Source of the DNA: Rectinema sp003452735
Lineage (GTDB): Bacteria > Spirochaetota > Spirochaetia > Treponematales > Rectinemataceae
DNA: 48,048 bases
Direction: 5' to 3'
Assembly: GCA_035415815.1 (NCBI GenBank)
Contig: DAOOGR010000007.1
Location: 1-48,048 of the forward strand
Part shown: positions 1 through 8,346 of the stretch, one piece after another
How positions within the stretch are numbered: position 1 is the stretch's first letter
How the letters are laid out: every line of letters begins with the position of its first letter
The notes under the pieces: model-generated
The model's input: only the letters and a program-made list of their open reading frames with translations
Databases searched by the model: none
Told to the model about the DNA's origin: nothing
Position numbers and translations under genes: made by a program

Positions 1-71
1 CAAGTCTTTCTTTTATCTTACCTTAGAAAAATCATCACAAATTTGTCGTGCACCCTTTTCAATACCAAATC

Positions 72-99
72 TAGACAAGGAACATAATTGTGGTAAAAT
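72..99 (+). promoter_or_regulatory. Candidate promoter of the HU gene
   Basis: A -35-like TAGACA (72-77) and a -10-like TAAAAT (94-99) are separated by 16 nt, placing the transcript start near 106 and giving a leader of about 75 nt before the HU start codon. The bases before it (1-71) hold no convincing gene in any frame; they may be the flank of a gene outside the window. Seen by eye only. Confidence 0.45.
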
Positions 100-107
100 A
101 AATACAT

Positions 108-128
108 AAATATGCTTTATGCATATTT
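108..128. repeat. Inverted repeat in the HU leader
   Basis: Perfect 8-bp arms AAATATGC (108-115) and GCATATTT (121-128) surround a 5-nt loop. It lies at the predicted transcript start of the HU gene and would form an AT-rich hairpin at the 5' end of the mRNA, or be a protein-binding palindrome. The function is inferred. Confidence 0.4.
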
Positions 129-181
129 GCGACGGCTCTTTATTATGTCGAACCGCCATTTTCGAAGAAAAGGAGAAGAAT

Positions 182-481
182 ATGCCATCGACAGGAAAAC
201 CAATGACCAAGGTCGAGATTATTGATGCATTAGCAAAGTCGACAGGCTTTACTAAGAAGGACATCAATCTTGTGCTAGATGAACTTGCCAAACTCGCTTA
301 TTCAGAAGCAAAGAAGAATAAAAAGTTTACTATCCCAGGCATAGCAATTATGAAAGTTGTCCATCGCAAAGCCAAGGTTGGACGTAATCCAGCAACAGGA
401 GAACAGATCACAATTCCCGCGCGGAATGTGATCAAGATTACTGTAGCAAAACCCTGTAAGGATGCCGTTCTAGGTAAATGA
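182..481 (+). CDS. HU/IHF-family DNA-binding protein
   Basis: A 99-residue histone-like protein that would bind and bend DNA as a dimer in the nucleoid. The N-terminal helical half (TKVEIIDALAKSTGF) and the family signature GRNPATGEQITIPA in the DNA-binding beta arm are clear, and the length is normal for HU (about 90-100). I start at the ATG at 182 because AAGGAG ends about 7 nt upstream; the frame stays open upstream to 119 but has no ribosome site there. The gene is monocistronic, with its own promoter and a strong terminator. The arm start reads GIAIMKV where many HU proteins have GFGTFEV, a modest divergence. HU versus IHF subunit cannot be settled from sequence alone; I favour HU. Confidence 0.93.
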   Translation: MPSTGKPMTKVEIIDALAKSTGFTKKDINLVLDELAKLAYSEAKKNKKFTIPGIAIMKVVHRKAKVGRNPATGEQITIPARNVIKITVAKPCKDAVLGK

Positions 482-520
482 ATCGCTTTTAAGAATTCTA
501 GGAAGTATTAAAACGCATGG

Positions 521-560
521 AATGTCCCCGAAATACCGCGCTATCACGGGGACATTTTTT
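521..560 (+). terminator. Rho-independent terminator after the HU gene
   Basis: Perfect 10-bp stem AATGTCCCCG (521-530) with CGGGGACATT (547-556), a 16-nt loop, then a T run reaching 560. It follows the HU stop by 40 nt and lies 30 nt beyond the glyS stop on the other strand, so it may also help end that transcript, though the minus-strand T tract is poor. Confidence 0.85.
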
Positions 561-589
561 GATCTTTGGATTTTTCTTCCCTATTTCAG

Positions 590-1948
590 TCAGATTGAGG
601 CGGTATTATAGCTCTTTATCTTTTGCTGTATGTACGATGTTAGATTAGCACGGGATACTCTTTCTTGAAGCATGCTATCCCTATCTCGAACTGTTACACT
701 GTTGTCTTCTTTTGTTTGGTAATCGATAGTTATGCAGAAAGGTGTGCCAATTTCATCCTGCCGTCGATAACGTCGACCAATGGCGCCTGCTTGATCATAA
801 TCTGTTACAAAATCATCTTTTAATTCTATCCGAATATTCTGAGCAAGCTCAGCTAGACCATCTTTTTTCATAAGGGGCAGAACCGCGACCGTAATAGGAG
901 CTAAAATTGGATGAAAATGCAGCACTGTGCGCCAATCATCTTCATTTCCTTTATCGGATATCTTCTGTTCTTCGTAAGAATCGCAGAGCAACATGAGAAG
1001 CTGCCGAGTAAGACCAGCGCTCGTCTCTATGATGTATGGAATATAGCGTTCATTTCCGCTGTCTTGGTCGATATATTGCAGATCTTTTCCCGAATATTGC
1101 TGATGGCGACTCAAATCGTAATCAGTGCGATTATGCACTCCTTCGAGTTCTTTGAAGCCCATTGGGAACTCATATTCGATATCATAGGCATCTTTGGCGT
1201 AGTGAGCTAACTCATCGGCTCCATGGCGATGCCATCGCAATTTCTTCATATTTACGCCCATTTTCTTGTAATAGCTCCAGCGCTCTGCACGCCAATATTC
1301 GAACCAATCTTCGTCTGTACCTGGCTTAACAAAGAATTGCATTTCCATCTGTTCAAATTCACAAGTCCTGAATATAAAATTCTTTGTGACTATCTCATTG
1401 CGAAAAGCTTTTCCAATCTGTGCAATGCCGAATGGAATCTTCATGCGATTGGACTGCTGAACATTCTTAAAGTTTACATATATACCTTGCGCCGTTTCAG
1501 GTCGCAGGTAGACAAGGCCAGATTCATCTTCCACTGGGCCTAAATTAGTCTTGAACATGAGATTGAATTTGCGAGTATCGGTTAGCTCGCCGCCACAGTC
1601 TGGGCATTTTTTTTCAGCAAGATTCTCGGGAGGAATCTGATCCGCCCTGAAGCGTCCTTTGCATTTTTTGCAGTCTACAAGAGGATCTGTGAAGTTTTCG
1701 ACATGTCCAGAAGCTTCCCATACCCTGGGGTGCATAAGAATGGCTGCATCAAGACCCACTATATTATCATGCATCTGGGTCATTTCTTTCCACCAGAATC
1801 GAGCGATTCTATTTTTTAGCTCGATTCCTTGAGGACCATAATCCCAGGCTCCCGAAAGGCCGCCATATATCTCTGAGGATTGAAATACAAAACCTCGACG
1901 TTTTGCGAGGGAAACGATCTTTTCCATAGTTACTGTAGTCTCTGACAT
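590..1948 (-). CDS. glyS: Glycine--tRNA ligase, homodimeric type
   Basis: Charges tRNA-Gly with glycine in the cytoplasm. At 452 residues it is the single-chain class II (alpha2) GlyRS, not the two-subunit GlyQ/GlyS enzyme. Visible landmarks are the N-terminal SSEIYGGLSGAWDYGP segment, a CxxC...CxxC zinc-like insertion (CKKCKGRF and CPDCGGE), motif 2 around FRNEIV to FRTCEFEQMEMQFF, and the C-terminal anticodon-binding domain ending with YQTKEDNSVTVRDRDSM. The ATG at 1948 has AAAGGAG 8-9 nt upstream. It is the last gene of gltX-glnS-glyS, 54 nt after glnS. A tRNA-Gly(GCC) substrate gene lies at 13908-13979. Confidence 0.96.
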   Translation of the reverse strand: MSETTVTMEKIVSLAKRRGFVFQSSEIYGGLSGAWDYGPQGIELKNRIARFWWKEMTQMHDNIVGLDAAILMHPRVWEASGHVENFTDPLVDCKKCKGRFRADQIPPENLAEKKCPDCGGELTDTRKFNLMFKTNLGPVEDESGLVYLRPETAQGIYVNFKNVQQSNRMKIPFGIAQIGKAFRNEIVTKNFIFRTCEFEQMEMQFFVKPGTDEDWFEYWRAERWSYYKKMGVNMKKLRWHRHGADELAHYAKDAYDIEYEFPMGFKELEGVHNRTDYDLSRHQQYSGKDLQYIDQDSGNERYIPYIIETSAGLTRQLLMLLCDSYEEQKISDKGNEDDWRTVLHFHPILAPITVAVLPLMKKDGLAELAQNIRIELKDDFVTDYDQAGAIGRRYRRQDEIGTPFCITIDYQTKEDNSVTVRDRDSMLQERVSRANLTSYIQQKIKSYNTASI

Positions 1949-2002
1949 AAATCTTGTCTCCTTTGCTGGAATATCATGGCTTAATTATTGAGGACCATGG
2001 AA

Positions 2003-3733
2003 TTAATGAGGCTTTTCCTGAAATTTCTTTTCGATTTTTGCCCAAGTATCCCTCAAAGTTACAGTACGATTAAAAACGGCCAAACTGCTTGTTGACTCGG
2101 GGTCCTTGCAAAAATACCCTATTCTTTCGAATTGTACTGTTTGACCTTTTTCAATTTCGACTACCGCTGGCTCGGCTACTGCTCGGGATTCGATTGTAAG
2201 TGAGTGATCAGAGAGATTGTCAAAAAAGGTCTTACCTTCAGGCACTTCCATTGGGCGTTCCGCTTCGAAGAGATGATCGTATAGCCTAGCCTCAATAGGG
2301 ATTGCGTGGATAGCGCAAACCCATTGAATAGTGCCTTTTACTTTTCTATTGTCGGGTGCATCTCCACCCCTTGTATTGGGGTCATAGACGCATCTTATCT
2401 TCTCGATTTCTCCACTGGTTGGGTTTTTTTCAAAACCAGTACAAGTAACAATATAGCCATAGCGCAATCGAACCTGATTGCCAGGATAAAGTCTATAATA
2501 TTTGGGCGGAGGCACTTCTCTAAAATCATCTCGATCTATGTAGAGAGTACTACTAAAAGGAATCTTTCTTATTCCTGCAGAAGGATCCTCTGGATTATTG
2601 ACAGCTTCTAGCCATTCGATTTTCCCTTCTGGCCAGTTTTCTATGACAAGCTTCACGGGATTTATAACAGCCATATAACGATTTGCATGTGTATTTAATT
2701 CTTCGCGTATACAATGCTCTAATAGCTGAATATCCACGAGGGAATCTGTCTTTGCAATCCCTATTCTTCCTAGAAAATCCCTGATTCCCGCTGCAGGATA
2801 TCCACGCCTGCGCATTCCAGCAATAGTGGGCATGCGCGGATCGTCCCAACCTTTGACCTTCTTTTCTCTGACAAGTTGAAGCAACCAGCGCTTGGAGAGT
2901 ACGGTATGAGAGAGGTTAAGACGAGCAAACTCAATTTGACGACTAGGAAATACTTCGCAGTTTTGAATAAACCACTCATACAAGGGTCTATGAATCTCGT
3001 ACTCTAGGGAGCATAGAGAATGGGTTATTCCTTCAATGGCGTCGGAGAGAGGGTGAGCAAAATCGTACATTGGATAAATGCACCATTTTGTTCCTGTCCT
3101 ATAATGAGGAATTCTTCTAATTCTGTACATTACAGGGTCGCGCATGAGGAGATTAGGATGAGCCATATCGATCTTTGCGCGCAGAGTCTTTGAACCATCA
3201 GCAAATTCCCCAACGCGCATCCTTTCGAATAGATCAAGATTCTCCTCAGGAGAACGATCTCTCCATGGACTATTTCGACCAGGAGGAGTATAGGTAATAT
3301 TATTCTTATCCGGCACATTTGTGCCTCGAAATTCTTTGATTTGTTCTTCATCTAGATCGTCGACATAAGCAAGGCCTTTTTTGATAAGTTTACAGGCTAA
3401 CTCATATAGTTTCTCATAGTAATCAGAAGCAAAAAAAAGCCTATCTTCCCAGTCAAAGCCTAGCCATTTGATATCTCTTTTGATTGCTTCTACATACTCC
3501 ATATCTTCTTTCTCTGGATTTGTGTCGTCCATTCGCAGATTGCATTTGCCACCAAAGTCCTGAGCTACGCCAAAATCTACGAAAAGTGCTTTAGCATGGC
3601 CTATATGAAGCCATCCATTAGGTTCTGGCGGGAATCTAGTACGGACTTCTTTGTATCTTCCGGTGCGCAAATCCTCAGCAACCGCCTCACGGATAAAATC
3701 AAGGTATTCGGGTTTTTCGACTAATTCAGACAT
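2003..3733 (-). CDS. glnS: Glutamine--tRNA ligase
   Basis: Charges tRNA-Gln directly with glutamine. It is a class I synthetase of 576 residues, close to the usual GlnRS size (about 550). The catalytic domain shows FPPEPNGWLHIGHAKAL (HIGH motif) and VLSKRWL (KMSKS equivalent), followed by the two beta-barrel anticodon-binding domains ending in FNRTVTLRDTWAK. The start is the ATG at 3733, preceded by AAGGAG at the right distance; an upstream in-frame start at 3766 would add 11 residues without support. It lies 68 nt after gltX and before glyS in one operon. GlnRS is patchy in bacteria, many of which use the GatCAB amidotransferase route, so its presence is informative. Confidence 0.96.
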   Translation of the reverse strand: MSELVEKPEYLDFIREAVAEDLRTGRYKEVRTRFPPEPNGWLHIGHAKALFVDFGVAQDFGGKCNLRMDDTNPEKEDMEYVEAIKRDIKWLGFDWEDRLFFASDYYEKLYELACKLIKKGLAYVDDLDEEQIKEFRGTNVPDKNNITYTPPGRNSPWRDRSPEENLDLFERMRVGEFADGSKTLRAKIDMAHPNLLMRDPVMYRIRRIPHYRTGTKWCIYPMYDFAHPLSDAIEGITHSLCSLEYEIHRPLYEWFIQNCEVFPSRQIEFARLNLSHTVLSKRWLLQLVREKKVKGWDDPRMPTIAGMRRRGYPAAGIRDFLGRIGIAKTDSLVDIQLLEHCIREELNTHANRYMAVINPVKLVIENWPEGKIEWLEAVNNPEDPSAGIRKIPFSSTLYIDRDDFREVPPPKYYRLYPGNQVRLRYGYIVTCTGFEKNPTSGEIEKIRCVYDPNTRGGDAPDNRKVKGTIQWVCAIHAIPIEARLYDHLFEAERPMEVPEGKTFFDNLSDHSLTIESRAVAEPAVVEIEKGQTVQFERIGYFCKDPESTSSLAVFNRTVTLRDTWAKIEKKFQEKPH

Positions 3734-3801
3734 GATATAACTCTCCTTGCTGCGCTTCAGAGGCACAGTAAGCGAAATATCGCTTGGATTGAATGGCTAG
3801 G

Positions 3802-5271
3802 TCAAGCTCCTCGCAGATAGGCTACTGCAGCCTCGATTCTTTTAATGCATTCATCCTTGCCAAGGATCCGCATCGATTCGAATAGAGGCGGGCTGACACG
3901 GGAATATGTTATAGCTACCCTTAAAGGCATCAGAATGTCTCCTAGTTTCTTTCCTATGACTGTAGCGCGTTCTCTAAATTTTTCCTCAATAGCAGGAAGA
4001 TCGTCGAGATTCGAGCTCTCGAGGATCGATCTACATTCTTCAAGATACATTATTGCTTCGTCGATGCTAGCTTTTTTGGGAACAAATTCTTCTGCTGCAG
4101 GCATATCTAGACGTTTATAAAGGTAAGACATGATCGCAGGCGAGTCTCCAAGCAGCTTAAGTCTTTCTTTGATGAATGGAATCGCAGCCAGCTCCATTTG
4201 ATCTTTTTGAGGATCTTCTTCTTTTCGCAGGCCGGCACTGATCAAATACGGACGGATAAGCTCTGCCAACTCTTTATCGCTTTTCATACGAATATATTGG
4301 CCATTGAACCATTCCAATTTTTGGTAGTCGAATACCGCTGGCGCCTTGTTGAGCCGGTCTATTCTAAATAGGCGGACAAGCTCATCTAAACTATATATAT
4401 CTCGACCATCTTCGTATGAACATCCGAGCAAAGCGATATAATTGATGAGCGCTTCAGGAAGATAGCCTGCTTTTTTAAATTCATTCACTGCCGTGGCTCC
4501 ATGCCGCTTCGAAAGCTTATGACCGTCCGGACCCAGAACCATAGGAAGATGACAGAGCTCTGGCATCTCCCAACCAAGAGCATCATACATGATCTTGTGC
4601 ATAGGAGCCGAAGGAATCCATTCCTGAGCACGCATTATATGTGTAATTCCCATTAGATGATCATCTATCACATTTGCCAAATGATAGGTTGGGAAACCGT
4701 CAGACTTTAAGAGAACTGGGTCCGGGCTTATATCTTCATTTTTCCATTCTATCTGGCCAAGAAGAGCATCATGAAAAACAGTAATTCCATGAAGCGGAAT
4801 CTTTAGTCTGATTACATAGGGTCTTGCTTCTGCGAGGTTGCGTGCTCTCTCTTCTTCTGCGATATAGCGGCAATGGCGATCATAGCCTATCTCATCTTTT
4901 TTCTGAGCGACCTGCTCTTGGCGAAGCTTCTCGAGGCGCTCAGAATCGCAGAAACAATAATAGGCCTTGTCCATAAAGACAAGCTCTTCTGCATACCTTC
5001 TATATAGATCGATTCTTTCAGATTGCACATAAGGTCCCTTAGAACCACCGACATCAGGACCTTCGTCCCAATAAAACCCAAGCCACCTGAATGTTTCGTA
5101 GAGATTTTGCACATATTCCTGTGAATAACGGGTTCGATCTGTATCCTCCAGGCGCAATATAAAGGTTCCGCCCTGAGATTTTGCAAATAGATAGTTGATC
5201 AACGCTGTTCTTACACCGCCGATATGTTGATTTCCTGTAGGGGATGGCGCATAGCGCACTCTAACGGACAT
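3802..5271 (-). CDS. gltX: Glutamate--tRNA ligase
   Basis: Class I synthetase charging tRNA-Glu, 489 residues, a normal length. The N-terminus has APSPTGNQHIGGVRTAL (HIGH-type motif) and the KMSKS loop is KLSKRHGATAV. The ATG at 5271 has GGAGG 6 nt upstream. It is the promoter-proximal gene of gltX-glnS-glyS. Because a GlnRS is encoded next to it, I infer a discriminating enzyme that charges only tRNA-Glu; a matching tRNA-Glu(TTC) gene lies at 34018-34089. Its product also feeds tetrapyrrole synthesis in organisms using the C5 route, but no such gene is seen here. Confidence 0.96.
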   Translation of the reverse strand: MSVRVRYAPSPTGNQHIGGVRTALINYLFAKSQGGTFILRLEDTDRTRYSQEYVQNLYETFRWLGFYWDEGPDVGGSKGPYVQSERIDLYRRYAEELVFMDKAYYCFCDSERLEKLRQEQVAQKKDEIGYDRHCRYIAEEERARNLAEARPYVIRLKIPLHGITVFHDALLGQIEWKNEDISPDPVLLKSDGFPTYHLANVIDDHLMGITHIMRAQEWIPSAPMHKIMYDALGWEMPELCHLPMVLGPDGHKLSKRHGATAVNEFKKAGYLPEALINYIALLGCSYEDGRDIYSLDELVRLFRIDRLNKAPAVFDYQKLEWFNGQYIRMKSDKELAELIRPYLISAGLRKEEDPQKDQMELAAIPFIKERLKLLGDSPAIMSYLYKRLDMPAAEEFVPKKASIDEAIMYLEECRSILESSNLDDLPAIEEKFRERATVIGKKLGDILMPLRVAITYSRVSPPLFESMRILGKDECIKRIEAAVAYLRGA

Positions 5272-5409
5272 TATTCCTCCTGATCAATCTCTGTTTATAA
5301 TTCTTTAGGCTTTCCTAGATTTGAATTACTATACATTTCCATGTCTTTCTATGCAAGAATTGAAAACAATCAGCTTTGGTGCTAGCAGAACCTCGTTAGC
5401 AATTAGGAT

Positions 5410-5757
5410 TCAATAGATCCGGATGCTTTTTGCAAAAATATTCAGCATTAAGGCCGCAATGGCAAAAACAAGAAGAAAGAACTGAAAAATGAAACGCCCA
5501 ATAGAGAAACGATCCTTCCCCGCTATCTTTAGAGCTATCATGCTTGTCATATTAAAGAGACTCACAGCAAGGAGAAAGATATTGCATTTTTCATATATTG
5601 ATCTCCATATAACGTTGTATTCATTAGATCTGTCAAAGAACAACATAACGAAACTGCTAACTAAGAAGATAATAATAATAGTCACTGCAAAATTCAGAAG
5701 CTTCTTAAGAGTATGTATAAAAGCAGATTGCGATTCTGAACCGCTTTTGTTTTCCAT
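5410..5757 (-). CDS. Small predicted membrane protein, unknown function
   Basis: I do not recognise this 115-residue protein. It has about three hydrophobic segments: residues 20-42 (rich in I, V and F, with FAVTIIIIFLVSSFVMLFF), about 59-79, and about 88-110. The charged N-terminus precedes the first segment. There is no cysteine motif and no enzyme signature. The start codon lies only 24 nt from the divergent HIT gene, and no Shine-Dalgarno sequence precedes it. It sits upstream of gltX on the same strand but is separated by 138 nt, so co-transcription is possible and not shown. Consistent reading frame and clean membrane topology argue for a real gene. Confidence 0.6.
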   Translation of the reverse strand: MENKSGSESQSAFIHTLKKLLNFAVTIIIIFLVSSFVMLFFDRSNEYNVIWRSIYEKCNIFLLAVSLFNMTSMIALKIAGKDRFSIGRFIFQFFLLVFAIAALMLNIFAKSIRIY

Positions 5758-5781
5758 AATGCTAATATATCATACTTCAAT

Positions 5782-6270
5782 ATGGAATATCTCTTTAACT
5801 TTAAAAAAATTGGCTATCTACAAGGCAAAAGACCAAAGGGCTGTATACTATGTCTTGTCCGCGACGATTCCAAGGAAGTAGAAAAACTCGTGGTACATGA
5901 GACTGAGCATTTCATTGTATCTATAAATCTCTACCCCTATAATCCTGGGCATTTGATTGTATTCCCTAAAAGGCATATTGTGGATATTCGGGAATACTCC
6001 GATGAAGAAGAGAAAGAATTAGATAAGCTAACTAAAACATGCCTAGAAGCACTTGATAAATATGCAAGCCCCTCAGCCTATAACATTGGCTATAATATGG
6101 GCTTGTCAGCTGGAGCTAGCATAGAGCATCTACACATGCACATTATACCTCGTTATCCGAGAGAAATAGGTATTGTAGAGCTCATAGCTGGATCCCGTGT
6201 ACTAGTACAAGATCCAAAGGATACCCTCCAACAATTAAAAGAGATATTCAGTAATCTAGCAATCCTGTGA
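5782..6270 (+). CDS. HIT-family hydrolase (Ap4A phosphorylase-like)
   Basis: A histidine-triad nucleotide hydrolase or transferase of 162 residues. The triad is H116-L-H118-M-H120 followed by IIPRYP, and the upstream substrate-binding strand is NPGHLIVFPKRHI. A CILC pair near residue 22 resembles the metal-binding cysteines of the longer HIT subgroup related to mycobacterial Ap4A phosphorylase, so cleavage of dinucleoside polyphosphates is likely, but substrate cannot be fixed from sequence. No Shine-Dalgarno sequence precedes the ATG; a -10-like TATCAT (5768-5773) ends 8 nt before it. The 3' end overlaps the convergent thiamine pyrophosphokinase gene by 15 nt. Confidence 0.9.
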   Translation: MEYLFNFKKIGYLQGKRPKGCILCLVRDDSKEVEKLVVHETEHFIVSINLYPYNPGHLIVFPKRHIVDIREYSDEEEKELDKLTKTCLEALDKYASPSAYNIGYNMGLSAGASIEHLHMHIIPRYPREIGIVELIAGSRVLVQDPKDTLQQLKEIFSNLAIL

Positions 6271-6906
6271 TATAGAAATCTTAAGATCAAGAGGCAAAAT
6301 CACAAGAATAGGCTTTTCTCCAGAATAGATCTCTATCTCTTCGGAGATCGTCTTATTGCTTAAGCCAAATTCGCTGCAGTCCCATTTCAGGCCATCCAAT
6401 GGCCATTTAAGCCCATTCGATCGCATGCCCAAGGCTCCTTCAGAGAGAGGAAAAACAGAGACGACACTATTTATTGGCATAGAAGCCTGCAACTTAAAGC
6501 CGCGATCGACGAGAAAAGCACTCTCGTGTGCAGTATGCCACTCTTTAATAGGGTCCTTGCGCTCAAAAAGAGCTCTTATAGCGAGCAGATGATCAAGACG
6601 CCCTGCTCCGCCTCCCGCAAGGATTATATCTTTTGCACCATAGCGATGCGCTGCATCAATTGCAAGCTCGGTATCAGAATAATCCTTTTCTTCTGGAAAG
6701 CGAAAAATCTTTTCTGTTGAAAGCTGGGATAATATTGCAGGATCTACACTATCGAAATCTCCTATAGCAATATGAGGCTCTATACCGGCCTTTATACATA
6801 TCTCAAGTCCGGCATCTGCTGCTATAACAATATCGCTATTCTCGGAAAGATGCCGAATCACAGATGAAGGAGGATTATCGCCACCAGTCACAATAAGGGC
6901 TTTCAT
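6256..6906 (-). CDS. thiN: Thiamine pyrophosphokinase
   Basis: Transfers pyrophosphate from ATP to thiamine to make TPP. The 216-residue length matches bacterial TPK. Signatures are ALIVTGGDNPP at the N-terminus, AIGDFDSVDP and EKDYSDTELAIDAA (acidic metal- and ATP-binding clusters), and ILAGGGAGRLDHLLA. The C-terminal domain is the thiamine-binding beta fold (SVFPLSEGA). I use the ATG at 6906, preceded by GAGGAA; a longer frame to 7071 would run through the start of the divergent cca gene and carries no family homology that I can see. Together with the riboswitch-controlled importer at 17467-21243 this gives a complete thiamine salvage route. Confidence 0.92.
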   Translation of the reverse strand: MKALIVTGGDNPPSSVIRHLSENSDIVIAADAGLEICIKAGIEPHIAIGDFDSVDPAILSQLSTEKIFRFPEEKDYSDTELAIDAAHRYGAKDIILAGGGAGRLDHLLAIRALFERKDPIKEWHTAHESAFLVDRGFKLQASMPINSVVSVFPLSEGALGMRSNGLKWPLDGLKWDCSEFGLSNKTISEEIEIYSGEKPILVILPLDLKISISQDC

Positions 6907-6961
6907 ATTAGCTTCCTCATAGACATAGAGCTGAAGCCTAAGATACACTCCAAAGGCAGAT

Positions 6962-8335
6962 ATGATAATCCCCAGTATCGATCCAGAGGTCCGTAGAATC
7001 GCAGACAGAATCATCCAAAGTGGGAAAAAGGCATTCCTGGTTGGTGGTGCAGTCCGCGATTCATTTCTCAAAAGACCTGTGATAGATTACGATATCGCGA
7101 CTGATGCTACTCCCGAAGAATGTATGATGTTATTCCCTTTTGCCATACCTACTGGGATAAAACATGGTACTATAACTATTATTTCTCGTTCACGTAGATA
7201 TAAAATAGAAATAACAACGCTTCGAAAAGAGGCTGATTATTCTGATGGTAGACATCCAGACAGCGTCACCTTTGTCGACGATATAACCCAGGATCTCTCG
7301 AGAAGGGATTTTACTATCAATGCAATGGCCATCGATTTAGTTCGCAATATATTCATCGATCCATTCGATGGGAAAAAGGACCTAAAAAATAAGATTATCC
7401 GTGCAGTCGGAAATCCTATAGAGCGATTCCAAGAGGATGGCCTTAGGACAATACGCGCAATACGTTTTTCCGCCCAGCTGGAATTTGCCATTGAACCAAA
7501 TACCCTTGCTGCGATTACTTCTTGCTCCAGCAACCTTTCGAGAGTTTCTGCGGAGAGGATTCGCGACGAATTCTCCAAGATAATATTGACAGCCAAGCCT
7601 TCGATTGGTTTACGAATTCTATCGGAAACCGGGCTAATAGAAGAAATAATTCCGGAATTAAAAGACTGCAAAGGAATACCTCAGCCGAATCATTGCGAGA
7701 AGGATGTCTACGAACACCTGCTTTCGACCCTGGATGCAGTCATTCCGGATAATCTAGAAGAAGAACGGCTACTTACTCTACGTCTCGCGGCCCTCTTGCA
7801 TGATATCGGCAAACCAGTTTGCTATCGTACTGAAAATGAAACTGTAAGCTTTTATCGACATGAGATAGAGTCAGAAAGAATTGCCAGACAGGCTCTTATG
7901 CGACTCAAGTATCCAAATCGTGTTATCGACAAGGTTTGCCACCTTGTACGTTACCATATGTTCGACTACGAACCAAATTGGACAGATGCAGCCATCCGAA
8001 GATTCATCGCTCGTGTTGGATTTTCCACGATTCCTGATCTATTTGCCCTTCGATTGGCTGATACGACTGCAACCACAGGAAAACCCATATCCTGGCCAGC
8101 TCTGTCAGAATTCAAAGCAAGAATTGATCGAATTCTAGAAGAAAAACAAGCTCTTTCACTCAAAGATCTGGCAATTAATGGAGAAAATCTTGCTAGAATT
8201 GGGATTCCTCGCGGCAAACAAATGGGCGAAGTTCTATCTGAGCTCTTGGATACTGTGCTCGAAGACCCAGCTTTGAATACGAAAGAAAAGCTTCTAGAGA
8301 TAGCAAAAGCTAAGTATTTTGGAAGATTTGATTAG
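6962..8335 (+). CDS. cca: CCA-adding tRNA nucleotidyltransferase
   Basis: Adds or repairs the 3' CCA of tRNAs. This is a class II nucleotidyltransferase of 457 residues. The catalytic head shows FLVGGAVRDSFL and the paired aspartates in DYDIATDATPEE; RRDFTINAMAID and the neck motif ERFQEDGLRTIRAIRFSA follow, and an HD domain (LLHDIGKP, then RYHMF) is present. The start has AAAGG 6 nt upstream. It diverges from the TPK gene (55 nt between starts) and converges on rnc. Its job is essential here: none of the six tRNA genes in the window carries an encoded CCA. A poly(A) polymerase role is the alternative and cannot be excluded by sequence. Confidence 0.92.
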   Translation: MIIPSIDPEVRRIADRIIQSGKKAFLVGGAVRDSFLKRPVIDYDIATDATPEECMMLFPFAIPTGIKHGTITIISRSRRYKIEITTLRKEADYSDGRHPDSVTFVDDITQDLSRRDFTINAMAIDLVRNIFIDPFDGKKDLKNKIIRAVGNPIERFQEDGLRTIRAIRFSAQLEFAIEPNTLAAITSCSSNLSRVSAERIRDEFSKIILTAKPSIGLRILSETGLIEEIIPELKDCKGIPQPNHCEKDVYEHLLSTLDAVIPDNLEEERLLTLRLAALLHDIGKPVCYRTENETVSFYRHEIESERIARQALMRLKYPNRVIDKVCHLVRYHMFDYEPNWTDAAIRRFIARVGFSTIPDLFALRLADTTATTGKPISWPALSEFKARIDRILEEKQALSLKDLAINGENLARIGIPRGKQMGEVLSELLDTVLEDPALNTKEKLLEIAKAKYFGRFD

Positions 8336-8346
8336 ATACTAGGCCT

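Noticed and set aside
13..291. Minus-strand open frame across the HU start region
   Set aside because: It lies antisense to HU for half its length, has no ribosome site and shows no family motif.
5489..5881. Plus-strand frame of 130 codons antisense to the small membrane protein
   Set aside because: It overlaps the HIT gene in another frame and lacks a ribosome site; the minus-strand frame has coherent membrane topology.
6907..7071. N-terminal extension of thiamine pyrophosphokinase
   Set aside because: It would run antisense through the first codons of cca; the ATG at 6906 has GAGGAA and gives the normal TPK N-terminus.
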